Assembly: GCA_036389485.1 (NCBI GenBank) | Contig: DASVPR010000048.1 | Span: 1 to 64,000, forward strand | Length of the DNA stretch: 64,000 nucleotides | Source of the DNA: CADCVT01 sp036389485 | GTDB taxonomy: Bacteria; Actinomycetota; Thermoleophilia; Solirubrobacterales; Solirubrobacteraceae | Reading direction: 5' to 3' | Shown: positions 32,190-40,579 of the stretch, one piece after another | How the letters are laid out: each line of letters begins with the position of its first letter | Numbering within the stretch: position 1 is the first letter of the stretch | The notes under the pieces: generated by a model | Databases searched by the model: none | Seen by the model: the letters and a program-made list of their open reading frames with translations, nothing else | Told to the model about the DNA's origin: nothing | Program-made: the position numbers and the translations under genes

Positions 32190-33446
32190 GTGCGCTCTCC
32201 GAGAGCTTCGATCCTTCGTGCCGTAGCCGTCGCCGGGGCCTTCGGCGCGACGGCCGCGGCCGCGCCCGTCGCTCAGGCGGCGCCCAACCCGACCGTGAAC
32301 CCGGGTGACCTCGTCATCTCCGAGTTCCGCTTCCACGGCCCGAACGGCGCGAACGACGAGTTCTTCGAGATCTACAACAAGACGAACACGTCGATCGACC
32401 TGAACTCCGACGAGGACAACTCGGTGTTCTGGATCGAGTACTTCGCGCCGACGCCCGAGCCGGCCGACACGGTCTCGATCGTGCCCCACAGCGACAGCGA
32501 CGTCCTGCCGCACACCAAGTACCTCATGACGAACAAGCCCGGCGACGCCTCGCCCGGCTACTCGCTCGACGGGTACGCGTTCGGCGACACCGAGACCGAC
32601 GTCCAGTCGGTCGGCGACGTCCCGTCCGACGGCGGCATCGCGCTCATGTACGACTCGAACGTCTTCGACGCCGTCGACGAGCGGATCGTGGTCGACAAGG
32701 CGGGCTTCCCGAACGGCAAGATCCCCGACGACCACTACCACCACCCCGGGTTCACGTACTTCGAGGGGACCGCGGAGCCGCCCATCTCGGCGCTCACGAC
32801 CCAGCAGTACGCGCACGTCCGCAAGTTCACCGGCGCCGGCGGCCAGCCCCTCGACACCAACAACAACGCGTCGGACTTCGACTTCGTGGTCAACGCGTCG
32901 TTGTCGACCTACGCGGGCCAGCCGTCGATCCAGGGCGCGCCGGGGCCGGAGAACACGGGGTCGCCGATCCTCGAGAACGACGGCGCCACCGCCACGCCGA
33001 ACGACGGCATGTACTCGGCGCTGATGAACACGGGCGTCAGCTCGAGCACGTCGCCGAACCGCGAGACCGCGGCGGGGACGCCGGGCACGCTCATCGTGCG
33101 GCGCCGCATCACCAACCGCACCGGTCACAGCGTGACCAGCCTGCGGCTGCGGCTGACGCAGCTGACGACGTACGGCACCGCCTCGGCGACGCAGGCGCTG
33201 CTGCGCGCGACCGACATCGCCACGGCCACGGTCGCCGGCGAGCCGGCGCTGGGCGCGAAGGTCGAGCAGCCCCCCACCCAGACGGCGGGCGGCGGCCTGA
33301 ACTCCACGCTGGTCGTCCCGCTCAACGAGGACACGGGGCTGACGGGCGGCGTCCTGCCGAACGGGGGCGACGTCGTGGTCGCGATCAAGTTCCTGGTCGA
33401 CCGCAGCGGGTCGTACTCGTTCAGCTACAACCACGAGGCCGAGTAG
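32190..33446 (+). CDS. Secreted lamin-tail-domain (LTD) protein
   Basis: The 418-residue protein starts at GTG 32190 with AGGAG six bases upstream. It has a signal peptide (about 1-29, Ala-rich, cleaving near AQA-AP). The mature N-terminus VNPGDLVISEFRFHGPNGANDEFFEIYN is the standard lamin-tail domain (LTD), a beta-sandwich found in bacterial surface proteins and nucleases. The remaining 250 residues are Thr/Asp/Gly rich beta structure ending with VDRSGSYSFSYN. It has no enzymatic motif and probably binds surface material. It lies between the cyclase and precursor A and has its own promoter. Confidence 0.85.
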   Translation: MRSPRASILRAVAVAGAFGATAAAAPVAQAAPNPTVNPGDLVISEFRFHGPNGANDEFFEIYNKTNTSIDLNSDEDNSVFWIEYFAPTPEPADTVSIVPHSDSDVLPHTKYLMTNKPGDASPGYSLDGYAFGDTETDVQSVGDVPSDGGIALMYDSNVFDAVDERIVVDKAGFPNGKIPDDHYHHPGFTYFEGTAEPPISALTTQQYAHVRKFTGAGGQPLDTNNNASDFDFVVNASLSTYAGQPSIQGAPGPENTGSPILENDGATATPNDGMYSALMNTGVSSSTSPNRETAAGTPGTLIVRRRITNRTGHSVTSLRLRLTQLTTYGTASATQALLRATDIATATVAGEPALGAKVEQPPTQTAGGGLNSTLVVPLNEDTGLTGGVLPNGGDVVVAIKFLVDRSGSYSFSYNHEAE

Positions 33447-33490
33447 GCGAAAGCGGGCCCGGACGGCGCAGGAGCAGCTGGAACAGGCTG

Positions 33491-33982
33491 ATGCGGACCC
33501 TGGTGTCCACGTCGGTGCTGCTCCTCGCGCTCGTCGCGGCGGGCTGCGGGGGCGGCGACGGCGGCACGGAAGCCGTCGCGCCCTCGCGGGCCGCCGGCAG
33601 CACCGAGACCGGGGCGCCGGCGGCCGCGCCCGCCCGTGAGCAGGACGCGAAGCGACGGGACGGGGCGGCGGCACGAGAGCGCCGCGACGCCGGGCGCCAT
33701 GCGCGGGGATCGGCTCGCCGCCGCGCCGCTCACCGTCGCGCCGCGCGGCGTCGCGCGGGCGCTGCGCGCGCGCTGCGGGCGGCCAAGCGCGGCGGCGACG
33801 GCGCGCAGGTGAAGGCGCCGGGCCGGACGGTCGTGGTCGGCAAGAAGCCGGCCAACCCGCCGCAGCCGGCCGCTCCGGTGGTCGCGCCCCAGGACCACTC
33901 GCAGACGCCTCCGGCGGGCGGCGGAGACGGAGGGTCGCCGTCCGGCCAGGAGGCCAACGGCGATGCTGGAATCCTGAGATGA
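33491..33982 (+). CDS. Lipoprotein with Arg/Ala-rich low-complexity region
   Basis: The 163-residue product has a lipoprotein signal MRTLVSTSVLLLALVAAGC (Cys19), then a Gly/Asp segment, a strongly basic Arg/Ala-rich section (about 50-100) and a Pro/Gln/Gly-rich C-terminal tail. No family is visible. The basic repeat composition could bind acidic polysaccharide or nucleic acid, but GC-driven low complexity is also possible. It follows the lamin-tail gene by 44 bp and precedes precursor A by 55 bp. Confidence 0.6.
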   Translation: MRTLVSTSVLLLALVAAGCGGGDGGTEAVAPSRAAGSTETGAPAAAPAREQDAKRRDGAAARERRDAGRHARGSARRRAAHRRAARRRAGAARALRAAKRGGDGAQVKAPGRTVVVGKKPANPPQPAAPVVAPQDHSQTPPAGGGDGGSPSGQEANGDAGILR

Positions 33983-33995
33983 GGGCCGATAGCCT
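33967..33995 (+). promoter_or_regulatory. Possible promoter of lasso precursor A
   Basis: TGGAAT (33967-33972), 17-bp spacer, TAGCCT (33990-33995), with an expected start point near 34002 and AGGAG at 34023-34027 before GTG 34038. The -35 match is partial. Confidence 0.35.
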
Positions 33996-34037
33996 TTGCA
34001 GGGCACGGATGCACCAAAAACGAGGAGAACCCCCACA

Positions 34038-34190
34038 GTGACCGATCGGCACGACGACCAGACCACGGGCCGCGCGGCGTACGACGCCCCGCGGCTCATC
34101 CCGCTCGGCTCCGTCGAGGAGCTGACGCTCGGCGACTTCGGCGGCATCGAGGACGGCCTCACCGGCAACCTCGAAGAGGGCAGCTTCTAA
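34038..34190 (+). CDS. Lasso peptide (RiPP) precursor A
   Basis: The 50-residue peptide starts at GTG 34038, with AGGAG ten bases upstream. It fits the lasso leader rule Y-x2-P-x-L-x3-G-x5-T-x-G exactly: Tyr15, Pro18, Leu20, Gly24, Thr30 (at -2), core Gly32. The predicted core is GDFGGIEDGLTGNLEEGSF (19 residues); Gly1 can close on Glu7 or Asp8, giving a 7- or 8-residue macrolactam ring. The leader shares YxAPxLxxLGSVxELTLG with precursor B. Downstream, the O-antigen ligase frame begins without a canonical start. The PqqD-like gene and cyclase lie 2-3 kb upstream. Confidence 0.85.
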   Translation: MTDRHDDQTTGRAAYDAPRLIPLGSVEELTLGDFGGIEDGLTGNLEEGSF

Positions 34191-34273
34191 CGGCAGTCGC
34201 AGCCTCGTCCCCGCAGGCCGAGGACGCGGCCACACGCGCACTCAGGCTCGGCGAGACCGCCGGGCGCGCCGCG

Positions 34274-36244
34274 CTGCTCGCGTTCCCGTCCTTCCTGGTC
34301 GTCTACTTCAGCTTCAACGCCGGCGGGTTCTTCCCGGACTCGGTCGCGTTCGCGACGATCCTCGTCCTGCAGGTCCTCGTCCTGCGCACGACGCTCGCCC
34401 GCGACCCGGTCGGCGGCTTCAGCCTGCTGGCGTGGGTCCCCGCGGCGGCGCTCGCGCTCTTCGCGGCGTGGACGATGCTGTCGTCCGAGTGGTCGGACGC
34501 CCCCGGCCGCGCGATCGTCGAGGCCGACCGCGCGCTGCTCTACGCGCTGGTCGTCGCGCTGTTCGCGTCGATGCGGCGCGAGCCCGGCGACCTGCGGTGG
34601 ATGCTGCGCGGCGTCGCGGTCGCGCTGCTGTTCGTGTGCGTCGTCGGGCTGGTGACCCGCCTGCTGCCCGACACGTTCAGCGGCGACCTCGGCATCACGC
34701 CCGGGCGCCTCAGCCACCCCGTCACCTACTGGAACGCGCTCGGCGTGATGGCCGTCATGGGCGCGCTGCTGTTCCTGCACTTCAGCGCCGACGCCGCCGA
34801 GCCCCTCGCGGTCCGCGCGCTGTCGGCCGGCGCGGTGCCGATCCTCGCCGTCACCGCGCTGTTCACGTTCTCGCGCGGCGCGATCGTCGTCGGCGCGCTG
34901 GGGATCGTCCTGTACCTCGTGCTCACGCTCGGCGCGGGCCAGCTGGCGGCGCTGCTGGCGACCGCGGTGCCGACCGCGGTCGCGCTCGTCTCGGCCTACG
35001 GCGCGGAGGCGCTGGCCTCGACCGACCCGACGCAGCCGCTCGCTGTCGAGCAGGGCAAGGACGTCGCGCTCGTGCTCGTGGTGGCGGTCGTGAACGCGAT
35101 CGTCATCCGGGCCGCCCTGGGCGTGGCGGCGCCGCGGATCACGCGCCTGGTCGCGAGGCGCACGACAGAGGGCGTCGCCGTGCGGGCGGCGTGGGGCCTC
35201 GGCGCGCTGGCGGCCGTCGTCGTGCTCCTCGCGGCGGGCGCGCCGCAGCGGGCGTCCGACGCCGTCGACACGTTCTTCCACGGCCAGGCGAAGCCGGCGG
35301 CGACCACCGACCTGCGCGCGCGGCTGGGCGCCGCCGAGAGCAGCGGCCGCGTCGAGCAGTGGGACGTCGCGCTCGACGGCTTCGCCGAGGAGCCGCTGCA
35401 CGGCCACGGCGCGGGCATGTTCGAGGCGCTGTGGAACGAGGACCGCTCGCAGGTGGAGCGGATGATCGACGCGCACGGCCTCTACCAGGAGGTGCTGGCC
35501 GAGCTGGGCCTCGTCGGCGCGCTGCTCGTCGTCATCGCGCTCGTGGCGATGCTCGCCGGCTTCGCCCTGCGCATGCGCGGGCGCGACCGCGCGCTCGGCG
35601 CCGCGCTGGTCGCCGTGGGGGTCGTGTGGTGCGCGCACGCCGGCGCCGATTGGGACTGGGAGACGCCGTCGACCGGCATCTGGCTGTTCGCGCTCGGCGG
35701 TCTGGCCGCGGCGCGCGCCCGGCTCCCCGGCGAGGAGGTCGAGCGCCCTTCGGGCCGGTGGACGGTCGTCGCCGCCCTGTGCCTGATCGCCGTCGCGATC
35801 GCCCCGCTCGTCGTGATGCTGTCGGAGCGGCGCGTGGCCACCGCGGAGGCCGCCCTCGTCGCCGGGGACTGCGACACCGCCGCCGACGAGGCGCTCTCGT
35901 CGATCGACGCGCTCAATACCAGGCGCGAGCCGTTCGAGATCCTCGGCTTCTGCCGCGCGCAGGCCGGCTTCCCGCGCCAGGGCCGCGACGCGATGCTCAA
36001 GGCGGTCGAGCGCGACCCCGCGAACTGGGAGGCGCGCTACGGCCTCTCGCTCGTGCGGGCGCAGGCGGGCGAGGACCCGCGCCCCGACCTCGCCGCGGCG
36101 CGGCGCATGAGCCCGCTGGAGCCGCTGGTGGTCTCGACGCAGGAGCGGATCGCCGAGGCCGCGCGCTCCGAGTGGCCCCAGATCGCCGTCGAGGAGCAGC
36201 GCGCCGCGATCGAGAGCAGTAGGCTCACGGTCGCCGACCAGTAG
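34274..36244 (+). CDS. O-antigen ligase/polymerase-like membrane protein with TPR tail
   Basis: The product (about 656 residues from a CTG at 34274) has about ten membrane segments, the Wzy_C region with SGRVEQWDVALDGFAEEPLHGHGAGMF and DAHGLYQEVLAELGLVGALL, HAGADWDWETP, and a C-terminal helical repeat with CRAQAGFPRQGRDAMLKAVERDP. The frame stays open back to 33983 and encodes hydrophobic segments (AFPSFLVVYFSF) that align in layout with the first ligase. The first ATG is only at 34475, which would cut off these segments. A CTG or other unusual start is therefore inferred. Function: polymerisation or ligation of the glycan. Confidence 0.8.
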   Translation: MLAFPSFLVVYFSFNAGGFFPDSVAFATILVLQVLVLRTTLARDPVGGFSLLAWVPAAALALFAAWTMLSSEWSDAPGRAIVEADRALLYALVVALFASMRREPGDLRWMLRGVAVALLFVCVVGLVTRLLPDTFSGDLGITPGRLSHPVTYWNALGVMAVMGALLFLHFSADAAEPLAVRALSAGAVPILAVTALFTFSRGAIVVGALGIVLYLVLTLGAGQLAALLATAVPTAVALVSAYGAEALASTDPTQPLAVEQGKDVALVLVVAVVNAIVIRAALGVAAPRITRLVARRTTEGVAVRAAWGLGALAAVVVLLAAGAPQRASDAVDTFFHGQAKPAATTDLRARLGAAESSGRVEQWDVALDGFAEEPLHGHGAGMFEALWNEDRSQVERMIDAHGLYQEVLAELGLVGALLVVIALVAMLAGFALRMRGRDRALGAALVAVGVVWCAHAGADWDWETPSTGIWLFALGGLAAARARLPGEEVERPSGRWTVVAALCLIAVAIAPLVVMLSERRVATAEAALVAGDCDTAADEALSSIDALNTRREPFEILGFCRAQAGFPRQGRDAMLKAVERDPANWEARYGLSLVRAQAGEDPRPDLAAARRMSPLEPLVVSTQERIAEAARSEWPQIAVEEQRAAIESSRLTVADQ

Positions 36245-36254
36245 GGCGACGGGG

Positions 36255-36638
36255 TCAGCCCGGGAGCGCGATCCGGCCCACGACGCGCCGCACGTTCCCG
36301 CGATCGGCACCCTGGAAGCGGCCGTCCGGCTGGATCCGGACCGTGTAGCGGATCGTCTCCCCCGACGGGTAGCGCGCCACGCAGCGCCACGGGTTGCGCA
36401 GCTCGACGCCCGACTTCCCGGGCGTGCACTCGACCGACAGCGCCGGCTTGCCGTCGCCCGCCTCGCGCGGCTCGCGCGCCAGGCCCAGCGCGGCCTCCAG
36501 CGTGGCGGCGTCGAGCCGCGCGAGGCGCTGCTGCTCGAGCGCGAACGCCGACTCCTTCCCCCGGTCGCGCACGGCGAAGAAGGCCAGGAGCAGGCCCGCG
36601 AGGATGACCGGCCCGAAGAGGAGCAGTGCCCGTCGCAT
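36255..36638 (-). CDS. Small signal-anchored hypothetical protein
   Basis: The 127-residue product has an N-terminal membrane segment (LLLFGPVILAGLLLAFFAV) and a short extracytoplasmic domain with two cysteines (SVECTPGKSG and NPWRCVARY) that may pair. The fold looks like a small beta domain with RYTVRIQPDGRFQG. Start ATG 36638. It is divergent from the ECF sigma gene with about 110 bp between starts. No recognised family; proximity to the sigma gene suggests a linked regulator or target, without proof. Confidence 0.6.
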   Translation of the reverse strand: MRRALLLFGPVILAGLLLAFFAVRDRGKESAFALEQQRLARLDAATLEAALGLAREPREAGDGKPALSVECTPGKSGVELRNPWRCVARYPSGETIRYTVRIQPDGRFQGADRGNVRRVVGRIALPG

Positions 36639-36746
36639 CGGCGCCGCAGTGTCGCAGGCGCAGACGCCCGCTGGACCGTGCGGTCTGTCAAGTGGACCAA
36701 TGGACGGTGTCGTGCGACGGCGGGGATCGGGGACAATGCCCGGACG

Positions 36747-37232
36747 ATGCGCGAAGCCGAGTTCGAGCGCCTGTACGCGGAGCATGCCCAGGGCCTGTTC
36801 GGCTTTCTGGCGTACCGGACGGGCGACCGGATCCTCGCGGAGGACCTGGTCGCGGACACGTTCGAGCGTGTCCTGCGGTCCCGCGCGCGCTTCGACCCCC
36901 GCCGCGGCAGGCAGAAGACGTGGATCTACGCGATCGCGATGAACCTGCTGCGCGACAGCGCGCGCCGCCGCCGCACCGAGGAGCGCGCGCTGGAGCACGT
37001 GGCCGTCGGCGCGGGGCCGGACGTCGACTTCCCGCACGACGAGCTCGACGAGCGCGACCAGCTCAAGCGGGCGATGGAGTGCCTGTCGCCGGAGGAGCGC
37101 GACGTCGTCGCGCTGCGCTTCGGCGGCGACCTGCCGGTGAAGGACATCGCGAGCACGATCGGCGAGTCGACGACGACGACCGAGGGCCGCCTCTACCGCG
37201 CCCTGCGCAAGCTCAAGCAGGAGCTGGGCTGA
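36747..37232 (+). CDS. ECF-type RNA polymerase sigma factor (sigma-70 family)
   Basis: The 161-residue protein has region 2 (FERLYAEHAQGLFGFLAYRTGDRILAEDLVADTFERVL, KTWIYAIAMNLLRD) and region 4 (CLSPEERDVVALRFGGDLPVKDIASTIGES, GRLYRALRKLKQEL). Sigma-1.1 and region 3 are missing, as in ECF factors. It starts at ATG 36747 (REAEFERLYAEHAQ); an upstream ATG 36678 would add 23 residues. No classical anti-sigma gene is adjacent. It could control part of the locus. The last 20 bp overlap the convergent epimerase. Confidence 0.9.
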   Translation: MREAEFERLYAEHAQGLFGFLAYRTGDRILAEDLVADTFERVLRSRARFDPRRGRQKTWIYAIAMNLLRDSARRRRTEERALEHVAVGAGPDVDFPHDELDERDQLKRAMECLSPEERDVVALRFGGDLPVKDIASTIGESTTTTEGRLYRALRKLKQELG

Positions 37233-38226
37233 CGCCCACCTCACCCGTCTCGCGCATCCACGCGACGGTCCGCTTCACGCCCTCCTCCATCGTGTACGGC
37301 AGCTCCCCGGCGATGGCCTGCGTCGCATGGAGATCGAAGACCATCTCCGTGATGAGGTTCGCAAGGCGGAACGACGTCAGCGGCGGGTTGCGCCAGCCAA
37401 GCCTCTTCAGCCCGTCGCCGACGAGCGCCGGCGGCTTCAGCGCCGCGAGCGGCAGCGTGCGGATCGGCGGGGCGCCGAGCTCGGCGCGGATGCGCTCGGC
37501 CATCTCGCCGACGTTGATCGGCGGGTAGTCGGCGAGGTACAGCGTCCGGCGGTGCACCTGCTCGGCGGGCGCGTGCAGCATCCGGTCGATCTGGTGCACG
37601 GTGTTGCCGACGTATCCGAACGACTTGTCGACGACGTGGCCGCGCACGTTGACGTAGCGCCCCGCGGCCACCTGCAGGAAGAACGTCTTGTAGGGGACGT
37701 CGAACCACTCGCCCCAGATCGACGTCGGGCGCACGAGCGTCCACGGGACCGGCAGGTCCGCGGCGCGCACGATCTGCTCGCCGACGACCTTGCTCTCGCC
37801 GTACGGGTTCGGCGGGCACCAGTCGGTCTCGTGCTTCGGCTTGTAGGCGATGTCGCAGACCATCCGGCTCGACGCGAAGATCACGCGCCGGACCGACGGC
37901 GCGTCGCGCAGCGCATCCACGACCGCGCGCACGCCCTCGGTGTTCGCCGCGTACGCGGCGAGGTCGGCGCCGTCGAGGTCGGTGCGGGCGCCCATGTGCA
38001 GGACGGCCGTGGGCCGCAGCTCCGCGATCGCCGCGCGCAGTGCGTCGCCGTCGAGCGGGTCGAACCGCACCCACACGTCGCGGTGGGCGGGGTTGCGCGG
38101 CGGCGCCGGGTCGAGGTTGACCACCGTCGAGCCGCGCGCGCGGTAGTGCTGGACGAGGTTCGTCCCGATGAACCCGGACCCGCCCGTGATGAGCAGGCGT
38201 GCGTCGACGGCGTCGGCGGACGGCAT
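37213..38226 (-). CDS. NAD-dependent epimerase/dehydratase (extended SDR)
   Basis: The 337-residue extended SDR has TGGSGFIGTNLVQHY, HMGARTDL, FASSRMVCD, NPYGESKVVGEQI (Tyr-x3-Lys) and RPTSIWGEWFDVPY. The SSRMVCD segment replaces the common SSSSVYG, and the active-site layout is closest to dTDP-4-dehydro-6-deoxyglucose reductase or UDP-glucuronate-epimerase-like SDRs. Exact substrate unclear. It is the third gene after the GDP-mannose 3,5-epimerase and a GT4 in a minus-strand operon. Confidence 0.85.
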   Translation of the reverse strand: MPSADAVDARLLITGGSGFIGTNLVQHYRARGSTVVNLDPAPPRNPAHRDVWVRFDPLDGDALRAAIAELRPTAVLHMGARTDLDGADLAAYAANTEGVRAVVDALRDAPSVRRVIFASSRMVCDIAYKPKHETDWCPPNPYGESKVVGEQIVRAADLPVPWTLVRPTSIWGEWFDVPYKTFFLQVAAGRYVNVRGHVVDKSFGYVGNTVHQIDRMLHAPAEQVHRRTLYLADYPPINVGEMAERIRAELGAPPIRTLPLAALKPPALVGDGLKRLGWRNPPLTSFRLANLITEMVFDLHATQAIAGELPYTMEEGVKRTVAWMRETGEVGVSPAPA

Positions 38227-38244
38227 GGCGATCGGAGCGCGGTT

Positions 38245-39465
38245 CTACGCCGCGGCGCGGACGGTCTGCCCGGCCTGCTCGACGACCCGCTCGAGCGACT
38301 CCTCGAAGCGCTCCGCGAAGCCGGCCGGCGTGAAGTGCTGCTGCGCGTAGGCGTAGGACGCGCGGCCGCGCCGCTCCACCTCGTCCGGGTCGGCCAGCAG
38401 CTCGGCGAGCTTCTGCGGGAACGTCTCGGGCCTCGAGCTGTCGACGACCCAGCCGGCGCCGGCCTCCTCGACGATCTTCGCGACCTCGCCTGCGGGGTTG
38501 ACGGCGGCAAGCACCGGCAGCCCGTAGGCCATGAAGTTCATGATCTTCGAGGGGATGTTGAACTCCGCGCCCTCGTAGCTCTGGCTGACGAACGCGATCG
38601 ACGACTCCTGCAGCTGGCGCTCGAGCTCGTCGTCGTCGACGACGCCGAGCATCCGCACGCGGTCGCTGGCGATCGCGCTGCGCACGTCGTCCGCCGCCAT
38701 CCCGTTGCCGGTGATGACGAAGTCGACCTCCTGGCCGCGCAGCGCGTCGGACGCCTCGAAGGCGGCGACGAGCGGCTCGAGCCCCTGCGAGAAGCCGATG
38801 TTGCCCATGCTGAGCAGCCGCGCCGGCCGCGCCTTGCGCTCGGCCGAGGGCTCGGCCTTCGGCGTCCGCGTGGCGGGGTCGTAGATCAGCTCGATCTTCT
38901 CCTCCGGGACGCCCTTGCCGACGAGGTTGCGCGTGAACGCGCTCGACAGGACGACGATGCTGTCGGCCTCGCGGTACGCCGCCCGCTCGAGCTTCCGCGC
39001 CGCCTTGATGACCGGCGAGGTCTCGTCGACCAGCCCGGTGGAGGCCGCGCCGTCGGGGAGGATGTCGTGCAGCCAGACGACCCACGGCGCGCGCCGCAGC
39101 CGCGAGTTCGCGATGCCCGGCAGCAGCGCCGGGAACGACGGGGAGGCGGAGACGACGACGTCCGGCCTCCCGAGCGCGGGCAGCGCGGCGAACTGCGCCG
39201 CCATGAACGTCAGCTCCTGCCGGTAGCGCTCGGCCGCGCTGTCGCGGCCGATCCACAGCGGCAGCCGCAGCACCGGGATGCCGTTGCGCTGCTCGCGGTA
39301 CGGGACGAGCTTCGTGCCCCAGCGGGGCTCGGGGTAGTGCGGATGGGCCGCGACCACGTCGACGACGTGGCCGCGGTCGCGCAGCCCCTCGGCCCACACC
39401 TTGCTCACCGGGCCGATGCCGGTGGGCTCGGGGTCGTAGTTGTAGCTCCAGAGCTGGATCCGCAC
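38245..39465 (-). CDS. WcaI-like glycosyltransferase family 4
   Basis: The 406-residue GT4 starts MRIQLWSYNYDPEPTGIGPV, the colanic-acid WcaI (fucosyltransferase) type N-terminus, with WVVWLHDILPDGA, LLSMGNIGFSQGLEPLV and VSQSYEGAEFNIPSKIMNFMAYGLPVLA, which has the IPSK motif of this branch. It lies between a GDP-mannose 3,5-epimerase and an SDR, 18 and 6 bp away. A GDP-linked deoxyhexose or galactose donor is a reasonable inference from the neighbour. Confidence 0.9.
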   Translation of the reverse strand: MRIQLWSYNYDPEPTGIGPVSKVWAEGLRDRGHVVDVVAAHPHYPEPRWGTKLVPYREQRNGIPVLRLPLWIGRDSAAERYRQELTFMAAQFAALPALGRPDVVVSASPSFPALLPGIANSRLRRAPWVVWLHDILPDGAASTGLVDETSPVIKAARKLERAAYREADSIVVLSSAFTRNLVGKGVPEEKIELIYDPATRTPKAEPSAERKARPARLLSMGNIGFSQGLEPLVAAFEASDALRGQEVDFVITGNGMAADDVRSAIASDRVRMLGVVDDDELERQLQESSIAFVSQSYEGAEFNIPSKIMNFMAYGLPVLAAVNPAGEVAKIVEEAGAGWVVDSSRPETFPQKLAELLADPDEVERRGRASYAYAQQHFTPAGFAERFEESLERVVEQAGQTVRAAA

Positions 39466-39471
39466 GACCGG

Positions 39472-40458
39472 CTAGCGCGCCGGGGCCACCGACGCGGCGA
39501 CCTGGTCGTAGATCCAGGCGTACGTCTTCTCGAGGCCCTCCTGGAGCGTGATGCTCGGCGCCCAGCCCAGCAGCTCGGAGATCAGCGTGTTGTCGCTGTT
39601 GCGCCCGCGCACGCCCTTCGGCGCGTCTAGGTTGTACTGGCGCTCGAGCGTGATGCCCGCGATGCCCTCGACGATGTCGACGAGCTGGTTGATCGACACC
39701 ATCTCGTCGCTGCCCAGGTTCAGCGGCTCGGTGATGTCCGAGTCCATGATCCGCTGCGTGCCGTAGGTGCAGTCGTCGATGTACATGAAGCTGCGCGTCT
39801 GCTCGCCGTCGCCCCAGATCTCGATCTCGTGGCGGCCGGTCAGCATCGCCTCGGCGACCTTGCGGCAGATGGCGGCCGGCGCCTTCTCGCGCCCGCCGGT
39901 CCAGGTGCCCTCCGGGCCGTAGACGTTGTGGTAGCGCGCGACGCGGGTGTACAGCCCGAAGTCCTCGCGGAAGTGGCGGCACATGCGCTCGCTGAAGAGC
40001 TTCTCCCAGCCGTAGCCGTCCTCCGGCATCGCCGGGTAGGCGTCGCTCTCCTTGAGGCCCGGGTTGTCCGGGTCGGTCTGCTTGTCGCCGGCGTAGACGC
40101 AGGCCGACGAGGAGTAGAAGAACTTCGCGACGTCGTGCTTCAGCGCGGCCTGGAGCATGTGCGTGTTGACGAGCACCGACAGCATGCAGAGGGCCTTGTT
40201 GTTCTCGATGAAGCCCATCCCGCCCATGTCGGCGGCCAGCTGGTAGACCTCGTCCGCGCCGGTCAGCGCCTCGTCGCACGCGTCCGCGAGGCGGAGGTCG
40301 AGCACGAGGTTCTCGACGTCGTCGTGCACCTGGTACCACTCGTCGAGCGGCTTGACGTCCACCGACCGGACGCGGAAGCCCTGGTCGAGGAGGGTCTTGG
40401 CGAGGTGGCCGCCGATGAAGCCGCCGCCGCCGGCGACGACGATCAGATCGCTGCTCAT
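39472..40458 (-). CDS. gme: GDP-mannose 3,5-epimerase
   Basis: The 328-residue extended SDR has AGGGGFIGGHLAKTL, AADMGGMGFIENNKA, SSACVYAGDKQTD, EDGYGWEKLFSER (catalytic Tyr-x3-Lys), RYHNVYGPEGTWTGGREKAPAAICRK and GDGEQTRSFMYIDD. These are the signature residues of GDP-mannose 3,5-epimerase, which converts GDP-D-mannose to GDP-L-galactose and GDP-L-gulose. In bacteria it supplies L-galactose or related sugars for glycans. It starts at ATG 40458; a promoter with the shared 20-bp motif lies about 70 to 120 bases upstream. Confidence 0.92.
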   Translation of the reverse strand: MSSDLIVVAGGGGFIGGHLAKTLLDQGFRVRSVDVKPLDEWYQVHDDVENLVLDLRLADACDEALTGADEVYQLAADMGGMGFIENNKALCMLSVLVNTHMLQAALKHDVAKFFYSSSACVYAGDKQTDPDNPGLKESDAYPAMPEDGYGWEKLFSERMCRHFREDFGLYTRVARYHNVYGPEGTWTGGREKAPAAICRKVAEAMLTGRHEIEIWGDGEQTRSFMYIDDCTYGTQRIMDSDITEPLNLGSDEMVSINQLVDIVEGIAGITLERQYNLDAPKGVRGRNSDNTLISELLGWAPSITLQEGLEKTYAWIYDQVAASVAPAR

Positions 40459-40526
40459 GAAGTTGGAACTCTCCGGTGACGGTTGCGTGTCACGCCGACG
40501 CAGGGGACGGGACGCGGCGAGAAAGG

Positions 40527-40576
40527 ACTTTAGCCGTCCATGACCTCCGGCGGCCCAAAATCAGCAGATGTACGAC
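40527..40576 (-). promoter_or_regulatory. Promoter with conserved 20-bp upstream motif, GDP-mannose 3,5-epimerase operon
   Basis: On the minus strand GTCGTACATCTGCTGATTTT (40576-40557) is followed by 24 bp and then TAAAGT (40532-40527), a likely -10 box. The same motif occurs at 50363-50344 with 18 of 20 bases identical and the identical 24-bp distance to TAGGCT. The -35 region lacks a standard hexamer, as expected where an activator binds. Confidence 0.6.
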
Positions 40577-40579
40577 CTT

